A stretch of DNA of 53,263 nucleotides from Rhodobacteraceae bacterium F11138 (lineage in GTDB: Bacteria; Pseudomonadota; Alphaproteobacteria; Rhodobacterales; Rhodobacteraceae): positions 1 through 53,263 of the forward strand of contig JAEKDP010000016.1 of assembly GCA_016521575.1 (NCBI GenBank). Direction: 5' to 3'. Position numbers and translations under genes: made by a program. Of the stretch, positions 23,070 to 31,654 are shown piece by piece (position 1 is the stretch's first letter; each line of letters begins with the position of its first letter). The notes beneath the pieces are model-generated. The model saw only the letters and a program-made list of their open reading frames with translations, did no database searches and was not told where the DNA came from.

Positions 23070-23597
23070 GAGCGCCTCCGAGAGGTATTCAAATCAACTC
23101 GACCACATCTTATCAGCACGCCCAGAAACTACTGTTGTAACGTGCGCCGCAACGAGAAAGTGAAAAGTAACTGCCCTAAACGGCGTTGTTCGAGACATGT
23201 AGCGCCCAAACACACGGATCATGAGTGTCCGCATCAAGTGCAAGCCCGGAAATTGGCCAATTGCCACCAAAGCTGGTGGAACCGCACATGAAGCAGAAAC
23301 TGTTTTCACCTTGGTGTTGCAACAAAGTTGACCCATCGTTATCGTATACGGTATACGATGTCTAGACACATCATTCGATAAGCGCGACTGCTGTTCGCTC
23401 GGGTATTACTAGACCTGTCGCAGCCCCACCCGTCGCTCCATCGCGAGGATTGCACGATATGCTTTATGCGCGACACTGACAGCCAAGCCGCTCGCCCCGC
23501 CCCCGGAAACCTATCAGAACCCCTGCATCCGCTGGAAAGCGCGATACCAGGCGCACCGCTACACCCGGTATTGGGTGCAATCACAACAGGAGAGACC
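23070..23597. other. 528-bp non-coding region between lysR and GMC oxidoreductase genes
   Basis: No credible gene is seen. It holds a short hairpin CCACCA-AAGC-TGGTGG near 23267, the promoter and GntR operator at 23328-23359, and a leader of about 240 bp before the GMC start. The leader contains open frame continuing into the GMC gene, but the ribosome site (CAGGAGAG) at 23588 points to the ATG at 23598. Confidence 0.6.
23328..23359 (+). promoter_or_regulatory. Promoter with GntR operator, site 3 (GMC-ALDH operon)
   Basis: A perfect 9+1+9 palindrome (23341-23359) contains the same core, CGTATACCGTATACG on the minus strand, as sites 1 and 2. A -35 TTGACC (23328-23333) lies ahead, and TATACG (23352-23357) at 18-bp spacing can serve as -10, so promoter and operator overlap as at site 2. 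It predicts that the GMC and ALDH genes belong to the same GntR regulon as the oxygenase. Confidence 0.76.
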
Positions 23598-25319
23598 ATG
23601 AACACCAAATCCAGAGAGCACGCCGAAACGCTTCTCGATCTCGCCGCGACCGGAAAGTTAAGTCGCCGCGCCCTACTATCCAATCTCGCTGCCGCCGGGC
23701 TTGGCGCCGTGGTATCGGCCTCCGCAGTAAACCAGGCGATCGCCGCTGGTCTCGTACAATCAGAGAACGCATCCAATATTCGAGAAGAATACGACTACAT
23801 TATTGTAGGTGCAGGGGCTGCTGGTTGCGCCCTTGCGCGGCGGCTTTCGGATGGCACCGACGCCAGTATTCTGGTGCTCGAAGCGGGCGGCAATGACGAA
23901 GGCGTACCGGAAATCGACAACCCCGCCGCTTGGGTCGCAAACATCGGCTCCGAACGCGACTGGAACTACTTTTACACACCCACAGAGCATGTAGACAATC
24001 GTCAGATCCTGTTGTCACGGGGCAAGGTTCTGGGTGGCTCGTCGTCGACCAACGCGTTGGTCTGGGTGCGGGGCGTTCCGGGCGACTACGACAACTGGGC
24101 TGCGCAGGGCGCTGCAGGGTGGGATTTCCAATCGGTCCTGCCCAAGCTCAAGGCAATGGAAGACTGGCAAGGCGGCGAAACCGACCTGCGAGGCGCAGGC
24201 GGCCCGATCCCGGTGATGGCCCCGGCGCCCGATAGTCTGCACCCCGTGGCCAAAGTCCTCATCGACGCTGGAAAAAGCTGGGGTATGCCCTATATTGAGG
24301 ATATGAACGGCCCGTCAAATCTTGGCGTAGGTCCGAACAATTTCAATATGCGTGACGGCGTCCGCGTCAGTACTGCGCGAGGCTACTTGCGTCCGGCTCT
24401 CGACAATCCGAACCTAACGGTCTTGCTGCGCGCCAAGACCACTGGACTGGTGATGGAAGGCACCGCTTGTCGCGGGGTGAATATCCTTGTCGACGGCGAG
24501 CACCGCACGATCCGAGCGGGCGCTGAAGTGATTTTATGTGCTGGCGCCATTGATACCCCTCGACTGTTGATGCTCTCCGGGATCGGCAACGCCGACGAAC
24601 TGGCCGAAGTCGGCATTTCTTCGCATACGAACCTTCCCGGCGTCGGGCAGAACCTTCAGGAACACATCCTGCTGGGCGGTATGATATATGAAGCACGCGA
24701 GCCGATTGCGCCACCTGCGCACAATCTCGAAGGGTCGACGTTCTTCTGGAAATCCCGGCCCGAGCTGACCGCCCCCGATCTCATGTTCGTGTCGATTCAG
24801 ATCCCTTATCTGATGCCAGGGCTGGCAGCGGAATACCCGATGCCACAGAACCCGTTCACGATCTCACCCGGTCTGATGGGGGTGAAAAGCCGCGGCTACA
24901 TTAAAATGCTAACCTCGCGGCACGATGGTGAACTAGAGATTCAGCCGAACATCCTGCAGGAGCCGGAAGACCGCGAAGCAATGTACCAAGGGGTCTTGCT
25001 GGCGGAAGAATTGGCCAACGAACCTGCCTTCCGGGAGTTTGCGGTTCAGCGGTCGATTCCACCGGAAACCGCCACCACCCGCGAAGAGAAAGAAGCCTTT
25101 ATCCGGCGCTCGGTTACAACTTACTTCCATCCAGTCGGCACTGCCAAGATGGGCGTTGACGAAATGGCCGTCACTGATCCGGCGACGCTCAAGGTCCACG
25201 GGGTTGACGGGCTGCGCATCGCCGATGCCTCGGTCATGCCTTCGACCACCTCCGCCAATACCCATGTACCATCGATCCTCATGGGTGAAATGGCTGCAGA
25301 CATGATTATCAACGGTTAA
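23598..25319 (+). CDS. GMC-family FAD alcohol dehydrogenase with Tat-like signal
   Basis: A 573-residue glucose-methanol-choline oxidoreductase. The N-terminus carries KLSRRALLSNLAAAGLGAVV, which looks like a twin-arginine (Tat) signal, then DYIIVGAGAAGCALARRL for FAD. GMC signatures follow (GKVLGGSSSTNALVWVRG; GAIDTPRLLMLSGIG). The C-terminal His-Asn pair lies in TYFHPVGTAKMG and STTSANTHVPSILM. It should oxidise a primary alcohol on the substrate, possibly in the periplasm and passing electrons to the respiratory chain. CAGGAGAG sets the start. It is 9 bp upstream of the ALDH gene. Confidence 0.9.
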   Translation: MNTKSREHAETLLDLAATGKLSRRALLSNLAAAGLGAVVSASAVNQAIAAGLVQSENASNIREEYDYIIVGAGAAGCALARRLSDGTDASILVLEAGGNDEGVPEIDNPAAWVANIGSERDWNYFYTPTEHVDNRQILLSRGKVLGGSSSTNALVWVRGVPGDYDNWAAQGAAGWDFQSVLPKLKAMEDWQGGETDLRGAGGPIPVMAPAPDSLHPVAKVLIDAGKSWGMPYIEDMNGPSNLGVGPNNFNMRDGVRVSTARGYLRPALDNPNLTVLLRAKTTGLVMEGTACRGVNILVDGEHRTIRAGAEVILCAGAIDTPRLLMLSGIGNADELAEVGISSHTNLPGVGQNLQEHILLGGMIYEAREPIAPPAHNLEGSTFFWKSRPELTAPDLMFVSIQIPYLMPGLAAEYPMPQNPFTISPGLMGVKSRGYIKMLTSRHDGELEIQPNILQEPEDREAMYQGVLLAEELANEPAFREFAVQRSIPPETATTREEKEAFIRRSVTTYFHPVGTAKMGVDEMAVTDPATLKVHGVDGLRIADASVMPSTTSANTHVPSILMGEMAADMIING

Positions 25320-25328
25320 GGAGACAGA

Positions 25329-26840
25329 ATGATGAATGTCCAAACAAAGTTTTCCGAGGCCGCGTCCAGCCTGTTTTCGTCCGCGAGTTCTCTGTTCATC
25401 AACAATGAATTCCGATCGCCCAAGACCGGCGAAGGCGCGCCAATTTCTGTCGAGAACCCGGCTACCCTCGACGAGCTGCTGACGCTCGCACCGCTCTCTA
25501 CTGCCGATGTAGATGACGCCGTCGCCGCAGCCCGGAATGCGTTCGAGAATGGCCCTTGGCAAAACATGCCTGCGACCGAGCGTGCGCGTCTGATGTTCAA
25601 ACTCGCCGACCTGATGGAGAGGGACTCCGCGCTTCTGGCGGAACTTGAAACGCTGGACAACGGCATGCCGACGGTTCTTTCGAATCATATGGCGTTGCCA
25701 TTGTCGATCGAGATCATGCGCTATTATGCAGGCTGGCCAACCAAGCTGGACGGGCGCACCATACCCGCTGCGCCCGGCGCGGCAAATGGTGCCCCGACAT
25801 TGACCTACACCCGGCGGGAAGCGGTGGGTGTCGTTGCCGCAATCACCCCCTGGAACTTTCCTCTGGGCATGGCAATCCTAAAGCTTGGCCCGGCGCTGGC
25901 AGCGGGATGCACGGTGGTCTTCAAGCCATCAGAACTGACGCCGCTGACTGCAATGCATCTCGCCCGTCTCATCGCAGAGGCCGGCTTTCCCGAGGGGGTG
26001 GTGAACGTCGTCACCGGCGAAGGCAGCATCGTTGGCGCACACCTCGCCAATCACCCCGATGTCGACAAGATCAGCTTCACGGGTTCCACCGAGGTCGGAA
26101 AGTCGATCTTGAGCGCAGCACGGGGCAATCTCAAGCGCGTGTCATTGGAACTGGGCGGCAAATCGCCAGTGGTCGTCTTCGCAGATGCCGATCTTGAAAA
26201 GGCTGTTCCGGGCGCGGCCATGGCCGCCTTCCTGTTGCAAGGGCAGAACTGCATGGCCGGCACGCGGCTCTTTATTGAGAAGCCGATCTACGAGGCCATG
26301 ATGGCAGGGATTGAACAGGTCGCGAAGGACCTGAAGATCGGGGACCCCTTCGCCATGGACACGATGGTTGGACCGCTCATTTCCAAAGCGCAACAAGATC
26401 GCGTCGCAAGCTATGTCGCAAGTGGTGTGGAACAGGGTGCGGAACTCTTGACCGGCGGCAATACACACGGCCCCGGCCACTTCTTCGAACCGACGCTTTT
26501 TTCCAACACCAGTTCCGAAATGCGGATCGTGAAGGAAGAAATCTTCGGGCCGGTAATTTCGGCACAGGTATTCGACGACGCCTCAGACCTGAAAGCGTTG
26601 GCACGTCGGGTCAACGACACGCAATATGGTTTGTCGGGCAGCGTCTGGACAAAGGATTTGTCAAAGGCGCACGGGATGGCGCATCTCATCCGGTCAGGTC
26701 AGGTCGCGATCAACTGCCACGGGGCGGTCGATATCAACGTGCCGTTCGGCGGGATGAAGCAATCCGGTTGGGGACGCGAATATGGCGAAGCAGCGCTGGA
26801 CGGTTACCTCGAAACCAAGGCGATCACTGCAGTGCTCTAA
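25329..26840 (+). CDS. NAD(P)-dependent aldehyde dehydrogenase
   Basis: A 503-residue ALDH. Residues Asn176 (PWNFP), Glu274 (LELGGKSP) and nucleophile Cys308 (QGQNCMAG) are present, along with FTGSTEVGK for the coenzyme. It would oxidise the aldehyde made by the GMC enzyme to an acid. It has no signal peptide, so it is cytoplasmic. Two ATGs (25329, 25332) follow AAGGAGA. It resembles the betaine/phenylacetaldehyde dehydrogenase group, but the substrate is not determined by the sequence. Confidence 0.92.
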   Translation: MMNVQTKFSEAASSLFSSASSLFINNEFRSPKTGEGAPISVENPATLDELLTLAPLSTADVDDAVAAARNAFENGPWQNMPATERARLMFKLADLMERDSALLAELETLDNGMPTVLSNHMALPLSIEIMRYYAGWPTKLDGRTIPAAPGAANGAPTLTYTRREAVGVVAAITPWNFPLGMAILKLGPALAAGCTVVFKPSELTPLTAMHLARLIAEAGFPEGVVNVVTGEGSIVGAHLANHPDVDKISFTGSTEVGKSILSAARGNLKRVSLELGGKSPVVVFADADLEKAVPGAAMAAFLLQGQNCMAGTRLFIEKPIYEAMMAGIEQVAKDLKIGDPFAMDTMVGPLISKAQQDRVASYVASGVEQGAELLTGGNTHGPGHFFEPTLFSNTSSEMRIVKEEIFGPVISAQVFDDASDLKALARRVNDTQYGLSGSVWTKDLSKAHGMAHLIRSGQVAINCHGAVDINVPFGGMKQSGWGREYGEAALDGYLETKAITAVL

Positions 26841-26989
26841 GCCGGGCTTGAATCACATGATGTCAGTCATTTGCGACAGATTATCGTAGCGGTTTCCCAA
26901 ATTATTCGACTGTCTTGCCCCTGCTATCCGCGGGTCATTGACCTGCCGACCAATATGCCGGTTCTGACGGCTTCGGTCCTGGAGCTGTG

Positions 26990-27676
26990 CTATGTCGTGT
27001 ACTGCGCGGGCAGTTCGAACAGGTCGATGAACCTTTGGCAGAGGCCCTCATCGCCAGTAATCTCGACATTGACCGGTTCAGGGGTTGCGTTACCGTAGAA
27101 CACCGCCGCAAGTGGCGGGGCGGCGGAGGCCGCGAAATGCAGATCGGGCGCATCGGCCTCGCCACGCGTAACAGGAAGAGCGCAGTTCGCAAGGCGGGCC
27201 GTAAATTGCGCGGTACCGATGGTAAATTGAACCACGGCGGTCATTCCATGCGCGGCGTCGTTTATGAGCATCGTTCTCAGCGACAGCATGAAAGATACTG
27301 GCGACAGGGGCAATGTCGGGTCATGCAATGGAGAGGACGCAGCCCAGCGGCCGAGTTCGATGATGATCGGTTCGGCGGCATAGCCCCAGTCCGTCAGTCC
27401 GTAAAGTCGCGCTGGAACGGGATCTTGCGCGGTCGAGCGCATAATCACGCCATGCCCCTCAAGCCCGGCGAGTCGTTCGGTCAGTACCTTGGCGCTGATC
27501 CCGGGAAGGCTGGCGCGAATATCGCTGAAGCGGCGCGGCCCAAGCATCAATTCGCGCACGATCAGCAAGGACCATCGTTCGCCCAGAAGTTCCAGCCCAA
27601 ACGCCGTGCCACAGGCATCCCCATACCATCGCCCATGGGGGGATTCCGCCTTTATAGTTTCTTTTTGTAACTTCAT
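26990..27676 (-). CDS. HxlR-family regulator with SCP2-like C-terminal domain
   Basis: A 228-residue regulator. The N-terminal HxlR winged helix reads GLELLGERWSLLIVREL and RRFSDIRASLPGISAKVLTERLAGLE (about residues 20-80). The C-terminal half (AVVQFTIGTAQFTARL) looks like an SCP2 or ligand-binding fold, found in some longer HxlR proteins. A Cys in GDACGTAF may be redox-active as in other HxlR/HypR members. It is divergent from the DUF1428-GST pair and convergent with the ALDH gene. Two direct repeats flank its start codon. Confidence 0.85.
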   Translation of the reverse strand: MKLQKETIKAESPHGRWYGDACGTAFGLELLGERWSLLIVRELMLGPRRFSDIRASLPGISAKVLTERLAGLEGHGVIMRSTAQDPVPARLYGLTDWGYAAEPIIIELGRWAASSPLHDPTLPLSPVSFMLSLRTMLINDAAHGMTAVVQFTIGTAQFTARLANCALPVTRGEADAPDLHFAASAAPPLAAVFYGNATPEPVNVEITGDEGLCQRFIDLFELPAQYTT

Positions 27677-27693
27677 TGTTGTATTTTGTAACT
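27663..27693. promoter_or_regulatory. Direct repeats around the hxlR start, candidate operator
   Basis: TTTTGTAACT occurs at 27663-27672 and 27684-27693, exactly 21 bp apart, two helical turns. The HxlR start codon (27676-27674) lies between them. Repressor binding here could block both hxlR translation initiation sites and its promoter. The spacing suits a dimer pair of winged-helix proteins. Assigned by eye. Confidence 0.5.
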
Positions 27694-27830
27694 CTTTTGA
27701 TCTAGGCTGTCCATATCGGTCGTGCGGCAAGCGGGGTTTGGCATGCTACAACATCGTGCTTTTCCCGCGCTCACAGACGGCACGGCGATTAATGATTGGC
27801 GCATTCCATACCATAAAGAGGAGACACATC

Positions 27831-28184
27831 ATGACCTATGTTGCCGGTATTCTGACCCCAGTCCCAAATGAGAATAAAGAGGCCTATATCGCAAGCGTCC
27901 GCAAGGCCTGGCCTTTGTTCAAGGACTATGGTGCCTTGCAGATCGTGGAAGCCTGGGGCGATTATATCCCCGAAGGCGAGCATACCGATTTCAAACGCGC
28001 GGTGACGCTGAAGGAAGGCGAAACCGTATGTTTTTCATGGATCATCTGGCCCGACAAGGAAACGCACGACAAATGCGGCGTCAGTATGCAGACGGATCCA
28101 CGCTGGCAGGACATGGATATGCCCTTTGATGGCAAGCGGATGATGTGGGGCGGATTTACCCCCATCGTTGAAGAAAAGGCTTAA
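27831..28184 (+). CDS. DUF1428 family protein
   Basis: A 117-residue protein of the DUF1428 (YbaA-like) family, a dimeric ferredoxin-like alpha+beta fold. It starts with MTYVAGILTPVPNENKEAYI, contains WGDYIPEG and VCFSWIIWPDKETHDK, and ends with GKRMMWGGFTPI. The family is functionally undefined and related in fold to antibiotic-biosynthesis monooxygenase / EthD proteins. GAGGAG lies upstream of ATG 27831. It is 3 bp upstream of the GST gene and probably under the divergent HxlR regulator. Confidence 0.85.
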   Translation: MTYVAGILTPVPNENKEAYIASVRKAWPLFKDYGALQIVEAWGDYIPEGEHTDFKRAVTLKEGETVCFSWIIWPDKETHDKCGVSMQTDPRWQDMDMPFDGKRMMWGGFTPIVEEKA

Positions 28185-28187
28185 ACC

Positions 28188-28847
28188 ATGGTGCCTGACA
28201 ATCAGTCAGAACTCACCGTCTGGACCTTTGACTGGGTTCCCGATGGCCCGCGCGGATACGTCCGCGATCTGCGATTGAGATGGGCCTGCGAAGAGGCGGG
28301 GCTGGAGTATCAGCTCCGCTCGGTTCCATTTGAGGATCGCGGGGCCGATCACTTTGCGCGACAGCCTTTCGGACAGGTGCCATTCTTGACGGATGGCGAC
28401 CTTCGCCTTTTTGAAAGCGGTGCGTGCTTGCTGCACATTGCCGAAAAGAGCGAGGCCCTGATGCCGCAGGATGCCGAGGAGAAAGCGGACACGCTGTCTT
28501 GGGTCATCGCAGCATTGAACTCAGTCGAGATGGTCAGCCTGCCGTGGTGGTTCGTAGGCTTGTCGAACCCGCCCGAGAACCCGCTTGAAGACTGGCTGCG
28601 CTCGCGTCTTGACGTGATGGAACATGTGTTTGCCGCGCGTGACTGGCTGACCGCCGGGCGCTTCACCGCCGCTGATCTGATCATGGCGGATGTTCTGCGC
28701 CTGCCCTGGGTCCGCGGTCTTGGCCGCTACGCTGCAACGGATGCCTATGTGGCGCGCATCTGCGCGCGACCCGCCTTTGAAAAGGCTCACGCCGATCAGA
28801 TGGCCCATTTCGCCGCAGCAGACACCACCCGTTCGATTGAAACGTAA
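28188..28847 (+). CDS. Glutathione S-transferase family protein
   Basis: A 219-residue GST. The N-terminal thioredoxin-like domain includes GQVPFLTDGDLRLFESGACLLHIAE, with the cis-Pro VP and the ES gamma-glutamyl-binding pair. The C-terminal helical domain has the N-capping motif WLTAGRFTAADLIMADVL. It follows DUF1428 with a 3-bp gap. GSTs in such operons may detoxify reactive ring-cleavage or quinone products or isomerise maleyl compounds; the substrate is unknown. Confidence 0.88.
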   Translation: MVPDNQSELTVWTFDWVPDGPRGYVRDLRLRWACEEAGLEYQLRSVPFEDRGADHFARQPFGQVPFLTDGDLRLFESGACLLHIAEKSEALMPQDAEEKADTLSWVIAALNSVEMVSLPWWFVGLSNPPENPLEDWLRSRLDVMEHVFAARDWLTAGRFTAADLIMADVLRLPWVRGLGRYAATDAYVARICARPAFEKAHADQMAHFAAADTTRSIET

Positions 28848-28862
28848 GATCTCTCGGGGCGC

Positions 28863-29015
28863 AACGATATCACCACGAAACCAGGCACCAATCTTCGGAA
28901 TACCCTTCTGTCCGCGGCGGTGCTGTGCTCTGCATCAGCCGTTCCTCTTGCTGCACAGGAGACGGCGGGCCGGGCGATGTCCGGCGACCTCGGCTTTGGT
29001 GTGACGCGCAGGTGA
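28863..29015 (+). pseudogene. Possible decayed start of a secreted protein
   Basis: A frame without a start codon reads a convincing signal-peptide pattern, LRNTLLSAAVLCSASAVPLA followed by AQETAG, then MSGDLGFGVTRR and a stop. The 294-bp gap between the GST and the repeat protein otherwise holds nothing recognisable. It may be the remnant of an exported protein lost by deletion; chance is not excluded. Confidence 0.3.
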
Positions 29016-29141
29016 CGCTGGAGGTTAAAGTTGGCACAGACAGGGACGGAAGATCAGGTTGATACAGCGTCAGCTGGAAATTTCGAACTGACGCACGATC
29101 GAAATGTCCCGCAACTTGACGATGCCGCCGGCTGGAACGGG

Positions 29142-29921
29142 CTATCGCTCGACCGCGATCTCAACAAGTTCACGGGCGGGCAGCCCGGGCTTCGCCCCCA
29201 TCTCAGTCGCCAAAGTGTTGCAAGCTGAAATCACACCGTCTTGCCATGTTGACCGGGCGTCACCGATCCGCGCCGTCATCGCCGCGACGGTGACGGCGGC
29301 AACGCCGCGATGCTGCAAGGCGGGCAAGCGCGACGTGGACGCGCCGCCGGCATCGTTGAACAGGGCAAGATGCGCATCGGCCTTCAGCGCATTGGCGGGG
29401 TCGCCGCCAAAGATCGCCCCGTGCGAGCCGGTGACGACCACCTGACCGGCATCTTCGGGCAGGATGAGACTCGCAGAATCCACCAGCACCAGCCGCCGCG
29501 CGCACTGCTCCAGCACCTTGCGCGCTTCGCGGATCTCGGGAGCGTCGTCTGCGGGCATCCCCGCATTCTCCAGCAGTCGCGCCGCCTCGGTGCAATACAT
29601 TCCCGGCTTGACCCCCAAGGCCCGCGCGGCGGCGTTAACATGCGAGATCACGCCGCACTCCAGCATAGCCGTCGCATCGCCGATGGGTGCGGTTTGGTGA
29701 TCCACTGCCGCCGCCGCCATGTTCGCGCGGTCAAGCCAGGCCAACCCACCTATGCCCGCAGCGTCCAACCCAACGCCGGCATCGTGGAACACCGCCGCGC
29801 GGCAGCCCGTCCGCAACGCCAGACTGGCTGCAAACACCCCACCATGTGATCCGGTGACGACGGTGCGTCCCCGCGCACCATCCAGTTTCGTCACACTGTC
29901 CGCCAGCAGCGGCTCAGGCAA
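29142..29921 (-). CDS. Unknown protein with two tandem copies of one domain
   Basis: A 259-residue protein of no family I recognise. Residues about 7-118 and 147-257 are repeats of each other. Each has a lead strand, VVTGSHG (21-27; 162-168), HDAG or NDAG (46-49; 189-192), IGDA (80-83; 219-222), GVIS with a following Asn (90-96; 229-235), and KPG (105-107; 244-246). Invariance of SHG, DAG, GDA and the Asn suggests an active or ligand site in each copy. No signal peptide or membrane segment is seen. It starts with TTG and overlaps the TPP-enzyme stop by 8 bp, the same coupling pattern as nearby genes. It closes an operon of TPP enzymes and a TRAP transporter. Confidence 0.78.
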   Translation of the reverse strand: MPEPLLADSVTKLDGARGRTVVTGSHGGVFAASLALRTGCRAAVFHDAGVGLDAAGIGGLAWLDRANMAAAAVDHQTAPIGDATAMLECGVISHVNAAARALGVKPGMYCTEAARLLENAGMPADDAPEIREARKVLEQCARRLVLVDSASLILPEDAGQVVVTGSHGAIFGGDPANALKADAHLALFNDAGGASTSRLPALQHRGVAAVTVAAMTARIGDARSTWQDGVISACNTLATEMGAKPGLPARELVEIAVER

Positions 29922-31641
29922 CGCGGTCGCCCTTCTTGACCTTGACCGCGCGACTGTCAGCGGCGGGCAGCATCTTGCCCGGATCGCGTGTCACCACGAC
30001 GTCGAGCACCGTAGGCCGGTCACGTTCGGCCAGCCCTCTGCGGATCGCCTCGCCCAATGTACCCGGCGTCTCGACGCGGATGCCCAGACACCCCATCTCT
30101 TCAGCGACCCGGGCATAATTCGTCTCGGCCAGGTCGCTCGACTGATAGTTTCCCTCGCCATACATCAGGTGCTGCAACGCCTTCACATAGCCCGAAGCGG
30201 CGTTGTTCACGACCATGATGACCGGAGCCAGTTTCATGCGCCGCGCGGTCTCGATCTCGCCCAGGACCATGTTGAACCCGCCATCGCCGGTGATGGCAAA
30301 AACCGCCCGCTCGGGCGCGGCAAGGCAGGCGCCGATCGCGCCCGGCAGACCATAGCCGATCGAGGCAAAGCCCCGGTCCGGCACGAACCCGCGGCCAGGA
30401 CGCTTGCTGTCATAGAGCAGCCCGCCCCAATGCGCTGCAAAACCCCCATCGGCGATCAGGATTGCGTCATCGGGCAGGTTCCGGTTCAGTTCGCCGATCA
30501 TCCGGCCCATCGACACGGGGACTTCCTCGCTGGTCAGCCGGGCACTGGCCATCTTGCGCCAATCCTCCATCTTGGCGACTACACCGTCGCACCAGTCTCT
30601 GCGCGCGCTCGGCACTGGTTTGTCCTTCAGCGCGGCATGCAGATCGCGGACACCCTCGCGGACATCCCCCCAGAGCGGCAGTTCGGGACGATAGGTGCGG
30701 CCGATCTCCTCGGCCACGCAATCCAAGTGAATCACACGCTTGCCCGGGGACGGCACCGTGTACCGTTTGGTCGCAATCTCGCCCAGTTTGCAGCCGACCA
30801 CCAGAAGACAGTCGCTGTCTTCGATCAGCCCGTTGGCGATACGGTCGTAGCGTCCGAACAGCCCCGCGGACAACGGGCTGGTGCAGGCAATGGCACCCTT
30901 GCCGCCCATGGTGTGAGCGACCGGAATCTGAAGCGCCTCGGCAAAAGAATGCAAGTCTTTGGCCGCCTGCGAGATATGCACCCCTCCCCCAGCCAGGATC
31001 AACGGGCGCTCGGCCGCTGCCAGCAGCGCCGCCGCCTCGGCCAGCGCCTTGGCCTCGGGACGGCAGCGCAATGCGGGTGCTGCCTCGTAGCGGGAATCAC
31101 AGAAGAAATCCTCGACCGCGAAACCGAACGTGCCATGCGCCACGTCCTCGGGCACGATAAGCACCACCGGTCCGGGCCGCCCGGTCGTCGCCACGATGAA
31201 GGCACGGCGCAGTAACTCAGGGATGCGCTGCACGGACTCGACCCGGATTACTTCTTTGCAGGCGGGCCGCAGGATTTCGGCCTGGTGCGTCTCTTGCGTC
31301 ATGTTCTTCCACGAATGATCCCGGTGCGTGTCGCCCACGATGGCCACGATAGGCGAACCCGCATTCAGCGCCTCGACCAGCCCGGTCACAAGGTTCGTCG
31401 CCCCGGGCCCCAGTGTGGCGTCAACCAGCCCCACCCGGCCCGACACCTTGGCATAGGCATCCGCCGCGAAAGTACCGCAGCGCTCGTCGTTGATCAGGTG
31501 GTGATTCAACCCCAGTCGCCTTCCTGCATCGTAAAAAGGCAGAAGCTGGAAGCCCCCCATGCCAAAGACCGGCCCGGCCTGATGCGCAATCAGCGTCCTC
31601 ACCAATGCCTCGCCGCCGGTCATCTCGTTCGTGTCAGTCAT
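29914..31641 (-). CDS. Thiamine-pyrophosphate enzyme, acetolactate-synthase-like
   Basis: A 575-residue three-domain TPP enzyme. The N-terminal domain has the cofactor-activating Glu53 (NDERCGTFAADAYAK) and LGPGATNLVTGLVEA, the middle domain ERPLILAGGGV, and the C-terminal domain the TPP/Mg motif GDGGFNMVLGEIETA ... NNAASGY. It is close to the acetolactate synthase / benzoylformate decarboxylase / sulfoacetaldehyde acetyltransferase superfamily, but I cannot place it in a named subgroup. A 2-oxoacid decarboxylase or carboligase/lyase role is expected. It is 13 bp downstream of dctM in the IclR-headed operon. Confidence 0.88.
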   Translation of the reverse strand: MTDTNEMTGGEALVRTLIAHQAGPVFGMGGFQLLPFYDAGRRLGLNHHLINDERCGTFAADAYAKVSGRVGLVDATLGPGATNLVTGLVEALNAGSPIVAIVGDTHRDHSWKNMTQETHQAEILRPACKEVIRVESVQRIPELLRRAFIVATTGRPGPVVLIVPEDVAHGTFGFAVEDFFCDSRYEAAPALRCRPEAKALAEAAALLAAAERPLILAGGGVHISQAAKDLHSFAEALQIPVAHTMGGKGAIACTSPLSAGLFGRYDRIANGLIEDSDCLLVVGCKLGEIATKRYTVPSPGKRVIHLDCVAEEIGRTYRPELPLWGDVREGVRDLHAALKDKPVPSARRDWCDGVVAKMEDWRKMASARLTSEEVPVSMGRMIGELNRNLPDDAILIADGGFAAHWGGLLYDSKRPGRGFVPDRGFASIGYGLPGAIGACLAAPERAVFAITGDGGFNMVLGEIETARRMKLAPVIMVVNNAASGYVKALQHLMYGEGNYQSSDLAETNYARVAEEMGCLGIRVETPGTLGEAIRRGLAERDRPTVLDVVVTRDPGKMLPAADSRAVKVKKGDRVA

Positions 31642-31654
31642 CTTTCAAGTCCAT

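Noticed and set aside
29719-31215. Plus-strand open frame of about 498 codons opposite the TPP enzyme
   Set aside because: It is antisense to a gene with clear TPP motifs; its protein is rich in Arg, His, Gln and Pro with no family likeness, typical of frames opposite GC-rich coding sequence.
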